The notes under the pieces were generated by a model. That model was not told where the DNA came from. It made no database searches and saw only the letters and a list, made by a program, of their open reading frames with translations. From contig NZ_QKLF01000001.1 of the NCBI RefSeq assembly GCF_003224335.1, positions 620,001-684,000 of the forward strand: a stretch of 64,000 nucleotides of DNA, written 5' to 3'. Each line of letters starts with the position of its first letter. The stretch's first letter is position 1. A program made the translations under genes and the position numbers. Below, in pieces: positions 17,464 through 28,400 of the stretch. Origin of the DNA: Curtobacterium sp. MCJR17_055. Its GTDB lineage: Bacteria; Actinomycetota; Actinomycetes; Actinomycetales; Microbacteriaceae.

Positions 17464-17657
17464 CCGTCCATCCTCTGCGCCTCGGGCGCGGACAGCCTGG
17501 GAACGTCTGTCCCTGGCTCGGGTCCTCGCGGAGTCGCACGCTGGTCCCCGCACCAACACGAGAGGACCGAACGATGACCGCGACCTCGACCGGCATCACG
17601 CTCCTCCGCCCGTTCCTGCCCCTCGCACCGAGGCGAGCAGACACCGACAGGAGAACC

Positions 17658-18350
17658 ATGACGACCACCCTCATCACCGGCGGCAACAAAGGCATCGGCT
17701 ACGAGACCGCACGCCGGTTGATCGCCGCTGGACACACCGTGTGGATCGGCGCGCGCAGTGCCGATCGTGGCCGCCCGGCCGCCGACGAGCTCGGCGCGTC
17801 GTTCGTGCAGCTCGACGTCACGGACGACGCATCCGTCGTGGCGGCGGCTGCGACGGTCCGGGATCAGGCGGGTCACCTCGACGTCCTGATCAACAACGCC
17901 GGCATCCTCGGGGACGTCAACGCGCCCGAGGACATGACCGTCGACCAGCTGCGTGCCGTCTACGAGACGAACGTCTTCGGCGTCGTCCGCGTGACGAACG
18001 CGTTCCTCCCGGTCCTCCGTAGGTCCACGGAGCCGTCGGTCATCAACGTGACGAGCGGCCTCGGGTCGTTCACGATGATCCACGACCCGGAACGTGTCGA
18101 ATCGCAGTACCCGCTCGCGGCCTACGGCTCCTCCAAGACGGCAGTCACCATGCTGACCATGCAGTACGCCAAGACGACCCGTGACGTGCGCTTCAACGCG
18201 GTGGACCCGGGGCAGACCGCCACCGAGTTCACCGGTCACCTCGGCCACAGCGTCGCGGACGGTGCCGACGCAGCGGTCCGGATCGCGACCCTCGGCGCGG
18301 ACACCCCCACCGGGACCGTCACCGACCGCGACGGCACCTTGCCCTGGTAG
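17658..18350 (+). CDS. Short-chain dehydrogenase/reductase
   Basis: The product has 230 residues from ATG 17658, preceded by CAGGAGAACC. The Rossmann motif TGGNKGIG is at residues 7-14, followed by the NNAG motif (LINNAGIL), the catalytic Ser in VINVTSGLG and the YxxxK motif as YGSSK. RNA- or lipid-binding domains are absent; it is a classical cytosolic NAD(P)-dependent SDR. It is divergent from the MmyB-like regulator. An in-frame ATG at 17574 would add a 28-residue leader but has no better start signal. Confidence 0.93.
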   Translation: MTTTLITGGNKGIGYETARRLIAAGHTVWIGARSADRGRPAADELGASFVQLDVTDDASVVAAAATVRDQAGHLDVLINNAGILGDVNAPEDMTVDQLRAVYETNVFGVVRVTNAFLPVLRRSTEPSVINVTSGLGSFTMIHDPERVESQYPLAAYGSSKTAVTMLTMQYAKTTRDVRFNAVDPGQTATEFTGHLGHSVADGADAAVRIATLGADTPTGTVTDRDGTLPW

Positions 18351-18419
18351 TGACCTGGCCAGTCCTGCTCCCGCCGGCGGGAGCAGGACCGGCCGGACGG
18401 CCGCGTCGAGGCGGCGGCG

Positions 18420-18425
18420 TACCCT
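18420..18425 (+). promoter_or_regulatory. -10 element for leaderless gene at 18432
   Basis: TACCCT ends six bases before GTG 18432, matching the TANNNT-N6-start pattern seen at many genes in the window. Confidence 0.45.
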
Positions 18426-18431
18426 GGGCCC

Positions 18432-19046
18432 GTGGTGAAGGTCATCGTCCTCGTCATGGCCGAGTACATGGTCGACGACTCCCCGCTCTGGTACCAGGGG
18501 TCGCACGAGCTCGTCGGTGTCGCCGACGCCGAGGATCTCGGCCTGAGCCGCTCGCTGCGTGACGACCTCCGAGCGTGGAACGACGTCTTCGACTCCCTCG
18601 GTGAACCGGACTTCGCCTGGCCGTTTGCAGAGGTCCGTGACGCCCATCGCACCGACGCCTTCGCTCTGGCGAGTCGCGTCCAACTCGAACTCGGTGACGA
18701 CGCGCACGTCTGGTGCGGAGCCGGTGCCGGCATCGACATGGTGACCGAAGCGGGGACGGCCATCGTGCTCACGGGCAACCAGCCCGGGACCGACGTCCTT
18801 CTCCTCCACGACGGGAGCGGCGAGGTCATGTCAGCGCGGGCCGCTGGCCTCCGCGAGGGAACGGCGAAGGCGATCGTCTCGTGGCGCGCCGTCACCGAAC
18901 GCGTCGCGATGCCGTTCGGTGACGCCGAGACGCGTGCCCTCGGACTCCGAACGGCAGGACGCATGCAGTCGGACGTCCGGACGCGCGCACAGGTCGTCTT
19001 CACCGGAGGCGTCCCGGCGCCCTACTGGCACGACGAGTTCGACTGA
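18432..19046 (+). CDS. Unknown soluble protein
   Basis: The product has 204 residues with no signal peptide or membrane helix. It opens with VKVIVLVMAEYMVDDSPLWYQ, has an acidic central part and ends in FTGGVPAPYWHDEFD. I do not recognise the family and see no catalytic motif. GTG 18432 with TACCCT six bases upstream suggests leaderless expression. It is followed after 18 bases by a small membrane protein with a strong AGGAGG site, so the two may be cotranscribed. Confidence 0.7.
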   Translation: MVKVIVLVMAEYMVDDSPLWYQGSHELVGVADAEDLGLSRSLRDDLRAWNDVFDSLGEPDFAWPFAEVRDAHRTDAFALASRVQLELGDDAHVWCGAGAGIDMVTEAGTAIVLTGNQPGTDVLLLHDGSGEVMSARAAGLREGTAKAIVSWRAVTERVAMPFGDAETRALGLRTAGRMQSDVRTRAQVVFTGGVPAPYWHDEFD

Positions 19047-19064
19047 CCCAGGAGGATCGAGCAG

Positions 19065-19340
19065 ATGCGGAAGGTCATCGTGACGGCAGCGATCGGTGCC
19101 GGCGTCGGCGCGCTCATGATGATCGCGTTCCTCGTCGCGAGCGGTGTCGACTACCGGATGCAGGAGGACGCCGGCGTCGAGCCCGGCGCCACGCCGGACG
19201 TCATACTCGGCGGCCTGCAGGCCGGCCTGTGGGTGTCCGCGATCAGCCTGGCCGCGCTCGTGGTCGGCGTCCTCGTCGCCGTCGTCCGTCGTCGACGCGG
19301 ACCCGGCTCGTCCGCCTCGTCGAACGATCGCCTCCGGTGA
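19065..19340 (+). CDS. Two-segment small membrane protein
   Basis: The product has 91 residues; ATG 19065 follows CCAGGAGGATCGAGCAG, a near-perfect ribosome-binding site. Membrane segments are VTAAIGAGVGALMMIAFLVA and LWVSAISLAALVVGVLVAVV, joined by an acidic loop, with a RRRRG tail. The family is not recognised. Confidence 0.7.
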   Translation: MRKVIVTAAIGAGVGALMMIAFLVASGVDYRMQEDAGVEPGATPDVILGGLQAGLWVSAISLAALVVGVLVAVVRRRRGPGSSASSNDRLR

Positions 19341-19423
19341 CGGCACGCCTCCTCGCGGAGGCCCGCACCACAGCCCGGCGGTACGGTGGCAGCGACCGTC
19401 ACCCCTCCGCCGGAAGGACCCCC

Positions 19424-20395
19424 GTGCGCCAGCTCTACCCGCCGCTCGAACCGAACCGATCCGGCCTGCTCGACGTCGGTGACGGCCAGCAGGTGTACTG
19501 GGAGGAGTGCGGGTCACCCGACGGCAAGCCGGTCGTGTTCCTGCACGGCGGGCCCGGTGCCGGCTGCTCGCCCGAGCACCGTCGGCTCTTCGACCCCGCG
19601 CGCTACCGGATCGTGCTGTTCGACCAGCGCAACTGCGGCCGGAGCCTGCCGCACGCCGGCGACCCGGCGACGGACCTGTCCGCGAACACGACGTGGACCC
19701 TCGTCGAGGACATCGAACGGCTGCGCGAGCACCTGGCGATCGACGCGTGGCAGGTGTTCGGCGGCTCGTGGGGGTCTGCCCTCGCGCTCGCCTACGCGGA
19801 GACGCACCCGGAGCGGGTCACCGAACTCGTCATCCGGGGCATCTTCACGCTGCGGACGAGCGAGATCGACTGGTTCTACGAGGGCGGGGCCGCGAACGTC
19901 CTCCCCGACCTGTGGGAGCAGTACCTCGCTCCCGTCCCGGTCGAGGAGCGGCAGCCCGGCGGACTCGTCCGCGCGTACGAGCGACTGCTGGCCGACCCGG
20001 ACCCCGCCGTGCACGGTCCGGCCGCGGTGGCGTGGGCGAGCTGGGAGGCGGCGTCGATCACCCTCCTGCCCCGGCCCGACCTCGTCGCCCGGTACGCGGA
20101 CCCGACGACCGCGCTGGCGTTCGCCCGGATCGAGAACCACTACTTCACGCACGACGGCTGGTTCGAGGACGCGCAGCTCATCCGTGACGCCGGCCGGCTC
20201 GAGGGCATCCCGACCGTGATCGTGCAGGGGCGCTACGACATGTGCACGCCGGCCGTCACCGCATGGGACCTGCACCGGGCGCTGCCGTCGGCGGAGTTCC
20301 GGATGATCGACGACGCCGGCCACGCGTTCGACGAGCCGGGGATCCTCGACGCGTTGATCGAGAGCACTGACCGCTTCGCCGACGCGACCCGGTAG
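19424..20395 (+). CDS. pip: Proline iminopeptidase
   Basis: The product has 323 residues from GTG 19424, preceded by GGAAGGA. The alpha/beta-hydrolase signatures of the S33 family are all present: VFLHGGPGAGCSPEHRRLFDP (in two parts), VLFDQRNCGRS, the nucleophile Ser115 in FGGSWGSALA, Asp272 in QGRYDMCTP and His300 in DDAGHAFDEP. It releases N-terminal proline from peptides in the cytosol. Length and motif order match the typical ~315-residue enzyme. Confidence 0.96.
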   Translation: MRQLYPPLEPNRSGLLDVGDGQQVYWEECGSPDGKPVVFLHGGPGAGCSPEHRRLFDPARYRIVLFDQRNCGRSLPHAGDPATDLSANTTWTLVEDIERLREHLAIDAWQVFGGSWGSALALAYAETHPERVTELVIRGIFTLRTSEIDWFYEGGAANVLPDLWEQYLAPVPVEERQPGGLVRAYERLLADPDPAVHGPAAVAWASWEAASITLLPRPDLVARYADPTTALAFARIENHYFTHDGWFEDAQLIRDAGRLEGIPTVIVQGRYDMCTPAVTAWDLHRALPSAEFRMIDDAGHAFDEPGILDALIESTDRFADATR

Positions 20396-20422
20396 GCGGG
20401 GAACGGGTCGGCGGGCTGACGC

Positions 20423-20857
20423 TCAGGCCGAGGCGTCGGGCGTCCGCTCCGCCGCGCGGTACCGCTCGACCTCGGCGTCGACGGCCGTGCGGCGCTGGCG
20501 GAGCCAGAACAGGAGGAAACCGAGCGCGCCCGCCGCGACCAGGACGCCGCCGAGCACCGCACCCGGTACGGGACTGTCCGTCCGCTCGTCGTCGCTGCCG
20601 AGTCCGACGGCGCCGAGCAACAACGCCAGCCCGACGGCGAGCAACAGTCCGATGGCAGAGACACTCCACAGTCTCGGCGAACGCGGATCGAGGCGCTGTC
20701 GCTGCGGGAAGCTGTTCACGGCGAACACCGCCCAACCGGCGGTCGCTGCGGGGGCGATGCGGAACCACGCTCCGAGCAGGACCACGGCCGCGATGCAGAC
20801 GACGATGCCGCCGACCACCCACAGCCAGAACCCCCACGCCGAACCCCGCTCCGTCAT
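20423..20857 (-). CDS. Unknown four-segment membrane protein
   Basis: The product has 144 residues from ATG 20857 (MTERGSAWGFWLWVVGGIVV). There are four membrane segments and a charged C-terminus (RQRRTAVDAEVERYRAAERTP, in two parts). TACGGT lies six bases upstream of the ATG, so the message may be leaderless. It is divergent from the NERD-domain gene and convergent with pip. The family is not recognised. Confidence 0.75.
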   Translation of the reverse strand: MTERGSAWGFWLWVVGGIVVCIAAVVLLGAWFRIAPAATAGWAVFAVNSFPQRQRLDPRSPRLWSVSAIGLLLAVGLALLLGAVGLGSDDERTDSPVPGAVLGGVLVAAGALGFLLFWLRQRRTAVDAEVERYRAAERTPDASA

Positions 20858-20863
20858 GCCCCC

Positions 20864-20869
20864 ACCGTA
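20864..20869 (-). promoter_or_regulatory. -10 element for leaderless gene at 20857
   Basis: TACGGT on the minus strand ends six bases before ATG 20857. Confidence 0.4.
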
Positions 20870-20943
20870 GCGACGGCGGAGGTGCCGAGGACGCGCCGAC
20901 GCAGGACGCGCCTCCCGGCCTGCCGGCGTGGTGTGGTTGGTCC

Positions 20944-21921
20944 ATGACCAGCGACCTCGTGCCGTGGTCGGTCGCCGGGGGGCTCGCCGTCGTGGTGGTC
21001 GTCCTGGTGATCCTCCTGCGGCGACACCAAGCCTCCACCCGCTCCGAGCTCGACGCCGCCGACCGTGCGCGGCGGGACGAACTCGCGCAGCGCGAGGCGG
21101 AGCACCGCGACGAGACCGCCCGCATCGAGGCGGACCGCGCCGCACAGGTGGAGGCCGCGGAGGCCCGCCGACGTGACGCCGCATCGGAGGCCGAGGAGAG
21201 CCGGGCGCTCCTGCGCCGCGGCATGAAGTGGGAGGAGGCGTCCGAACAGGCGATCCTCCGCGCCTGCCGGGCCGCCGGCGTCAACGGCGTGCTCATGACG
21301 AACGTCGTGTTCGTGCCCGTCGGGGAGACCGAGCAGGGGTCGTGGCGGAAGTTCGTCGCGCAGGTCGACCACGTGCTGGTGTCCGACTCCGGGCGCGGTC
21401 TGGTGATCGAGAGCAAGCGGTGGAGCGGCATCGTGTTCGACGGGCGACGACCGAGCGAGGTGCACCCGGCGTTCCGGAACCTGGTCGACGAGTCGTCCCT
21501 CGTCCCGCCGTTCGCCGTCCAGGTGCAGAGCCGGAAGGTGCTCAACGCCGAGGAGGAGGCCGAGAACTGGTGGCGCGTCCGGGTGCAGGCGAAGGGCGCG
21601 TCACCCGCGCAACAGGTCCGACAGCAGGCCCGTCGCCTCGCCCGCTTCGTCGACGAGCGGACCGGCGTCTCCCGCACCTGGTTCGACACGTGCGTGTTCT
21701 ACTCGTCGCCGTCGGCCACTGCCTTCGTGCAGGCGGAGGACCGGAGCGGCACCGTCACCACGAGCGTCGTGACGAACGACCACGAGCTGCAGGCCGCGCT
21801 CGCGGCTTGGGCGGCGAAGGACTCGGTGCCGAACCGCACCCGTGCCGACGCGGTCGTGCGGGTCCTCGCCGGGCAGGGTGCCCACGCGATCACGGTCGGG
21901 AACTACCGCCTGCCGGACTGA
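20944..21921 (+). CDS. Membrane-anchored NERD-domain protein
   Basis: The product has 325 residues. An N-terminal membrane helix (VAGGLAVVVVVLVILL) is followed by an Arg/Glu-rich coiled coil (about 30-95). A NERD domain spans about 98-215, with WEEASEQAILRA, the conserved QVDHVLVSDSGRGLVIESKRW (in parts) and the nuclease-like D-x-E-x-K arrangement. NERD is a predicted nuclease-related domain of the restriction-endonuclease fold. A C-terminal region of unknown function follows. Whether it cuts DNA or RNA is unknown. Confidence 0.88.
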   Translation: MTSDLVPWSVAGGLAVVVVVLVILLRRHQASTRSELDAADRARRDELAQREAEHRDETARIEADRAAQVEAAEARRRDAASEAEESRALLRRGMKWEEASEQAILRACRAAGVNGVLMTNVVFVPVGETEQGSWRKFVAQVDHVLVSDSGRGLVIESKRWSGIVFDGRRPSEVHPAFRNLVDESSLVPPFAVQVQSRKVLNAEEEAENWWRVRVQAKGASPAQQVRQQARRLARFVDERTGVSRTWFDTCVFYSSPSATAFVQAEDRSGTVTTSVVTNDHELQAALAAWAAKDSVPNRTRADAVVRVLAGQGAHAITVGNYRLPD

Positions 21922-21939
21922 CGCGCCCCCTCCGGACGC

Positions 21940-21976
21940 GACGACGCCCGCTGGTCTGTACCAGCGGGGCGTCGTC
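21940..21976. terminator. Bidirectional hairpin terminator
   Basis: GACGACGCCCGCTGGT pairs with ACCAGCGGGGCGTCGTC around CTGT. It lies between the convergent NERD gene and the small gene ending at 21993, and probably serves both. Confidence 0.85.
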
Positions 21977-21992
21977 GTACGGCGGGAGGCTG

Positions 21993-22337
21993 CTACGCGA
22001 CCGGGCGGATGACCGACGGGAGCATGACGTGCAGGTGACCGGCGAGGGCGGTCTGCGCGTCCTCGAGCGATGCGAAGTCGCCGACGACCAGGCCGAAGGT
22101 GTCCGAGGCGACGTAGCGGCCATCGCGCTTGTCGACGGAGCCGCCGAAGTAGCCGCCGAAGTAGCCGCCGTAGTTGGCGATCCACTCGTCGTCGCCCTCG
22201 AGCGTCCAGGTGAGCTTGGCCCGCGCGGCACGGGCGCTGGTGGCGGCCTGTGCCTCGAGGACGGCGACGATGTCGACGGTGTCGGTGTCGAGGGTGACGT
22301 CGGTCCCGGCGGCGGTCCGGTTGATGGTCGTGTTCAT
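21993..22337 (-). CDS. Unknown small protein with GGYF repeat
   Basis: The product has 114 residues; ATG 22337 follows CAGGAGAGCG. The N-terminal half is beta-like and acidic (TLDTDTVDIVAVLEAQAATS), the middle carries YGGYFGGYFGG encoded by a 12-base tandem repeat, and the end is GHLHVMLPSVIRPVA. There is no signal peptide. The family is not recognised. Confidence 0.7.
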   Translation of the reverse strand: MNTTINRTAAGTDVTLDTDTVDIVAVLEAQAATSARAARAKLTWTLEGDDEWIANYGGYFGGYFGGSVDKRDGRYVASDTFGLVVGDFASLEDAQTALAGHLHVMLPSVIRPVA

Positions 22338-22490
22338 CGCGCTCTCCTGTCGTGTTCGGGGTACGTGCTGCGGTACCTGAACGCTACGACACCGAGCGTG
22401 CCGATCGACAGCGGAGCCCGCCGATTCACGGGTTCAGCCCCGGATGTTCATCCGTGATCCCCGGAACGACGGGCTTCGCCATCCGCCGAT

Positions 22491-22518
22491 CGGGGTACAA
22501 CGGGGTGCAACGGGGTAC
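22491..22518. repeat. Three 10-bp direct repeats
   Basis: CGGGGTACAA, CGGGGTGCAA and CGGGGTAC follow one another without gap, in the space downstream of the phosphatase gene. The role is unknown. Confidence 0.5.
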
Positions 22519-22540
22519 TCGCGTTCCGGACGATCCGGCC

Positions 22541-23098
22541 TCAGGAGACGGCGCGGAGGGCGTCGGCGATCGTGGCCAGAGCGGCGTCGATCTCGTCGGC
22601 GACCCGCACGTGCGTGGCCTCCGAGCGACGGTAGGGGTCGTCGACGTCGTCGTCCGCCGGGTCGGACGGCGGCGGGACGGCACCGCGGAGGCGCGCGACC
22701 CGTTCGACCAGGGCCTCCGGCGAGTGCACGTCGGCGAGGTCCCCCGGCTCGAGGCCGTCGAGCACCCGAGCGAACTGCTTGATCGTGAACGCCCGCTTCG
22801 CCGCACGGGGTGCGAGCTGCACGACCGCGGACCGGTGCGAGCGCTCGGCGGTGAGCACGAGGTCGGCGGACGCGGCGATCTGCTCGGTCAGGTAGCGGGA
22901 CCGGTGCGCCTCGGTGACGCCACCGAGGCGCACCGACTGGGCCGCAGCCGCACCGTCCATGACGGCGCCGTCGTCCGCGATGGTGCCGGCCGACTCGACG
23001 ACGTGCACCGACGCGGCCGGCCCGAGACGCGCCTGCAGCACCTGGGCGCCGAGCGGTGAGCGGCAGATGTTGCCGCTGCAGACGAAGAGGATCCGCAC
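22541..23098 (-). CDS. Low-molecular-weight protein-tyrosine phosphatase-like protein
   Basis: The product has 185 residues. The P-loop is at the N-terminus, FVCSGNICRSP, with nucleophile Cys7 and Arg13 (CX5R). A late DDVDDPYRRSE supplies the expected general-acid Asp-Pro pair. In actinobacteria such enzymes dephosphorylate tyrosine kinases or arsenate-related substrates; nothing here distinguishes these. It starts three bases after the purA stop on the same strand, so it is cotranscribed with purA. Confidence 0.92.
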   Translation of the reverse strand: MRILFVCSGNICRSPLGAQVLQARLGPAASVHVVESAGTIADDGAVMDGAAAAQSVRLGGVTEAHRSRYLTEQIAASADLVLTAERSHRSAVVQLAPRAAKRAFTIKQFARVLDGLEPGDLADVHSPEALVERVARLRGAVPPPSDPADDDVDDPYRRSEATHVRVADEIDAALATIADALRAVS

Positions 23099-23100
23099 GC

Positions 23101-24456
<1,356 letters not shown>

Positions 24457-24577
24457 CTATCGGCTGGTCACCTCCGCGTCACCGGCCGGACGGTCCCTGT
24501 GGAGGACGCCCCGGGCACGGAGCACGCTTGGACGGACACGATCCGATGCAGGATCCACACCGACGAGAGGAACCACC

Positions 24578-24736
24578 ATGAGCGACCCGATCGACGACAT
24601 GAGCCGCCTGCTCGACAGCCAGCAGGCCGAGGACCTCACCGACGGCGGCATCGGTTCCGTCGAGGGTGCGCCGCAGGACGTCATGCCCGAGACCGACCGC
24701 GGGCGCGAGGCCGCCGAGGAGCGCCCCGACGCCTGA
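24578..24736 (+). CDS. Acidic 52-residue microprotein
   Basis: ATG 24578 follows GAGAGGAACCACC. The protein MSDPIDDMSRLLDSQQAEDL, then TDGGIGSVEGAPQDVMPETD and a Glu/Arg tail is very acidic and probably disordered. The family is not recognised. Its stop is in the first unit of a 17-bp tandem repeat. The next gene also encodes a small MSD-starting protein. Confidence 0.6.
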   Translation: MSDPIDDMSRLLDSQQAEDLTDGGIGSVEGAPQDVMPETDRGREAAEERPDA

Positions 24737-24795
24737 CGGGCGATGACGCCTGACCGGCGATGACGCCTGATCGGTGACGACGCCTGAACGCGGAC
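24728..24795 (+). repeat. 17-bp tandem repeat carrying stop codons
   Basis: Four units run from 24728: GACGCCTGACGGGCGAT, GACGCCTGACCGGCGAT, GACGCCTGATCGGTGAC, GACGCCTGAACGCGGAC. The TGA of the first unit is the stop codon of the preceding microprotein. Confidence 0.8.
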
Positions 24796-24852
24796 GGATG
24801 GCCACCGGAGCACGGTGGACCGGTCAGTGATCCGACGAACGGAAGGAACACC

Positions 24853-25026
24853 ATGAGCGACCTCAGCGACAAGGCCAAGGACTTCGCGAACAGCGACAAG
24901 GGCGAGAAGGCGACCGACGCCGGCCTCGACAAGGCCGCCGGCGCAGCCGACAAGGCCACCGGCGGGAGCCACGGCGACCAGATCGACAAGGCGGAGAACG
25001 CCGCAGACGGCAAGATCGGCAACTGA
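24853..25026 (+). CDS. 57-residue protein resembling Rv0909/MT0933-type antitoxins
   Basis: ATG 24853 follows GGAAGGAACACC. The protein is built of Lys/Asp/Ala-rich helices: SDLSDKAKDFANSDKGEKAT, then DAGLDKAAGAADKATGGSHG and DQIDKAENAADGKIGN. The pattern DKAxDxA, TGGxxxDQIDKxE is like the MT0933_antitox family and also like stress-induced CsbD-type helical proteins. No toxin gene is adjacent, so an antitoxin role is doubtful. Confidence 0.65.
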   Translation: MSDLSDKAKDFANSDKGEKATDAGLDKAAGAADKATGGSHGDQIDKAENAADGKIGN

Positions 25027-25064
25027 GCCGGTCACGTCACCGACGGCGCACCCGCGCCGAGCAC

Positions 25065-25104
25065 GACGGGAGGCCCGGTACCAGCTGGTACCGGGCCTCC
25101 CGTC
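25065..25104. terminator. Perfect 40-bp palindromic terminator
   Basis: GACGGGAGGCCCGGTACCAG is followed immediately by its exact reverse complement. It serves the small genes on its left and possibly the convergent small gene ending at 25145. Confidence 0.85.
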
Positions 25105-25144
25105 TGTTCCGCGGTGCGTCAGGCGCCCCGCAGCAGTCGGGGCG

Positions 25145-25312
25145 TCAGCCCCGGAAGAAGTCCGCGTAGGACGGGTCGCCGATCGGCTGGGTGTGGCCCG
25201 GCTCGGCCAGCCGCTCCTCGACCATCGCCCGGATGACGTCCGGCGGGGTGAGCCCACGTCGACGCCACTCCATGGGGTTCTGTCGGAGCTGCACCAGGGT
25301 GTTCGTTCGCAT
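25145..25312 (-). CDS. 55-residue small protein
   Basis: ATG 25312 opens MRTNTLVQLRQNPMEWRRRG, then LTPPDVIRAMVEERLAEPGH and TQPIGDPSYADFFRG before TGA. It is soluble, basic at the N-terminal half and Pro-containing; no family is recognised. The upstream sequence is A+T-rich for this genome and has a direct repeat, suggesting a regulated promoter. Confidence 0.65.
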   Translation of the reverse strand: MRTNTLVQLRQNPMEWRRRGLTPPDVIRAMVEERLAEPGHTQPIGDPSYADFFRG

Positions 25313-25329
25313 GCACCAACACTCCCACC

Positions 25330-25354
25330 AACTACCTAGTTCGTCTAACTACCT
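25330..25354 (-). promoter_or_regulatory. Direct repeat upstream of the 55-residue gene
   Basis: AACTACCT occurs twice, at 25330 and 25347, 17 bp apart, in an A+T-rich block just upstream of ATG 25312. It could be an operator or overlapping promoter elements. Confidence 0.4.
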
Positions 25355-25450
25355 GTCCCGTACGCGCACTGCTCGCGCGGGGATGCGGACGGACGACGAA
25401 CGGAGCGGGCAGCCCGTGGGCCACCCGCTCCGTCCTCGTGCTACCGCGCG

Positions 25451-28400
25451 CTACTTGTAGATGCGCCCGGACAGTGCGGTCGTCGTCCCGCTCGTGTACC
25501 CGGACTTCTTCGCCGTGACGGTGACCGTCAGGCGCTGCCCGACGTCCTTCGTCGTCGTCGTGTAGGTCGCCTTGGTCGCACCCGGGATGGCCGTGCCGCC
25601 CCGCGACCACTGGTACGTGAAGGTGACGCCGCTGGCGTTCCACTCACCCGGCTTCGCGGTGATGGTCCGTCCGACCTTCCACGATCCACCGACGCTGGCC
25701 TTGCTGCCCGACCGCAGTGCGAGCGTCGGCTGCACGGCGTTCGCAGTCAGCACCTCGGCCTGGTCCCCGACCGCGTTGTGCAGGTGCAGCAGGAGGACCT
25801 TCGCGTTCGTGGTCGACGCCGGGCGGTTGACCCGGATGGCGTAGTCGTCGGCGAACAGCGGCGTCGAGACACCGTCACGGGTGAAGGACAGCGCCGGTGC
25901 GAAGGCGTCGAAGGTGACCGTCTTCGTCTCGTCCACGACCGAGGACCCGGTGGTCGCCGCACCCGGCGCGTACGCCGACTCGGTGACGACCTGGTAGTCG
26001 AACGCGGCCTTCGTCGACGTCGCGGTGTACCCGAGCGCCGAGAGCGACACGGGGAGCACCTTGACGGCGGAGTCGAACGTGTTCGTGTCCTGCGTCTCGT
26101 CGACGTTGAGCGGCCAGGTGTCGACCGTCTTCTGCTTCGGGTCGTTGAGGTCCACCGTCGTGACGAACGTCGCGTCGACCACCGAGGACTTCGCGTCGTA
26201 GGTCAGGAAGTCCGGCTCGCCGTCCCGGTTCGTGTCGATGAGGACCTCGACGTTGGTGACGGCACCCGGGTTGGCGTCCGGACCCTGTGTCTGGACACCG
26301 AAGGACACGACGCCCTGCGACTTGTCCGCCAGGCCGACGGCCGTCGAGCTGGCGCCGAAGGCCCGGACGTCAGCGGCCGCGAGGGACTGCTGCGCCGAAC
26401 CGGCCGGGAAGGCCTCCTTCGGGTCGGTGGCACCGAGGACGAACGGTGCCGCGAGGGCCGAGTACCGCGATGCACCGGTGCCCTGGGCGAGGCCGGTCCC
26501 GCTGAGCGCGATGGTGCTCGACTTCGACGTACCCGTGAAGGTGACGTCGTCACCGTGCACGGCGCTGACCGGCTTCGGCGCGGCGTACACACCGAGGCGG
26601 AGCGGCGTCACGTCGGCCGCGGCCGGCGTGAAGGTCACCAGGCCGGTGGCCGCCGAGACGAACTCACGCGGGTAGCCCTGCTGGGTCTGCTCCTGCGTCG
26701 GGTCGATCGTCTTGCGCAGCAGCGTCGGGTCGGCGACCGTCATGGTCAGGGTGACCGTGGCGGTGCCGTTCGCCGGGACGGTGACCGTCGTCGCGCTGAG
26801 CGAGAAGGCGACGCCGGACTTCGCGATCCGGGACTCGTAGGCCACCGAGTAGGTGTGTGCGACGTCGGCCGTGTTGCGCACCAGCAGGCTGCGCTTCGCG
26901 GTCGTCGGGCCGCTCACCTCGACGACCCCGAAGGACGCCGTGACGAGGTCGTCGTTCTCCTGGCTGCGGACCGTGGTGGTGTCCTGGACCGCCTGCAGGG
27001 CGTCGACGCGGCCGGTGCCCTGTCGGAGCAGCGTGGCCAGCTGGTCGTCGGTCGCGCTCTGCTGGACGTCGGAGGTCGCGGTGTTCATCAGCGCCGCCTT
27101 CACCTCCGGCGCGCTCCAGCCCGGGTGGGCCTCGAACGTCAGGGCGGCGACACCGGCGACGTGCGGCGTGGCCATCGAGGTCCCGCTCATCGACATGCGA
27201 CCGTCACCGGTGCCGTTCGCGGCGGAGATGACGTTGACGCCCGGGCCGGCGATGTCCGGCTTGACGATGTCGTCGACCGAACCGTGGACGCCACGGCTGG
27301 TGAACGGCGCGAGGGTGTTGGTGGTCTCCTGCCCGCGGGCGATGTCGAAGCCCTTGAGCTCCTGGGCGAAGCGCACGTGCAGGGTGCCCGCCTTCGCAGC
27401 GGCCTGGAGGCTCGCAGCACTGTCCGCGGTCAGCTCGGCACCCGGGATGGTCGCGTTGCCCGCGATGCCCGAGTCGAAGATGTCGATCGTGCCGGCGAGG
27501 AGCACGCCGACACCACCGGCGGCCTGGACGTTGTCGAACCGGACCTTCGAGCCGCACTCGAGCGCGCCGTCGGTCCACTTCAGCCACGCCACCTTGCCCT
27601 TCAGCGCAGCGGCCTCGTCACCCGTGAAGGGCGAGCACCCGTCGACGTCGACCGTCGGGACGAACACGTCACCCTCGACGGGGAGCGTGCCCTGGTAGCT
27701 CGAGGAGTACTGCGACCGGTACGTCTTCGCGAGGTCGGCCGGTTCGGTCACCTGGACGCCGTCGTACAGGCTCTGCCCGGCGGCGGCCGCTGCGACCGTG
27801 AGGGCCCCTTCGGCGGTGCCCGGTGCGCCGCCCACGTCGGTGAAGTCGTCGGCGTTGCCGGACGCGATCACCGGCAGCACGCCGCGGTCGGTCAGGGCGT
27901 CGATCTTCGCGTTGTCCGGGTCGTCGGTCGCGCCGTAGTCCGACCCGAGCGACAGGTTGATGACGTTGATGTCCTTGCCCTCGGTGAGCGCCTGGCCCAC
28001 CCAGTCGAGCGCGGCACCGGTCAAGTCGGTCGAGCCGCCGCCGTCACCGAAGACCTTGAGGGCGTAGAGGCCGGCCTCGGGCGCGCTGCCCGGACCCACC
28101 CACATGTCCTGCACCTGCTGCTGCGTCAGCGAGGAGTAGTCGCCGCGGAAGGTGGTCTTGTCGGCGTCGAGGCCGTACCCGGCTGCAGTACCGGCGACGT
28201 GCGTGCCGTGGTCGCCGCCCTTGCCGTCGATCGGGTTCGCGTCCGGCTGCGGGACGGGCTGGTAGGCCGCGGTGCTCGGGTCCGCGTTGTACGTGGGACC
28301 CGCGAAGTCGTAGCCGCCGAGGAACTTCGACGGGTCGTACCAGCTGGAGGCCGGCGCACCCGTGCTGGCGAGGGCGTCCTGGTAGGCCGCGGTCGTGCCG

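Noticed and set aside
24853-25026. Toxin-antitoxin pair
   Set aside because: The helical protein resembles Rv0909-type antitoxins, but neighbours are an acidic microprotein and a terminator, with no toxin-like gene next to it.
25119-25331. 70-residue minus-strand gene in another frame
   Set aside because: The overlapping 55-residue frame from 25312 has the better composition and an ATG nearer the promoter; the other frame is Pro/Arg/Gly-rich shadow sequence.
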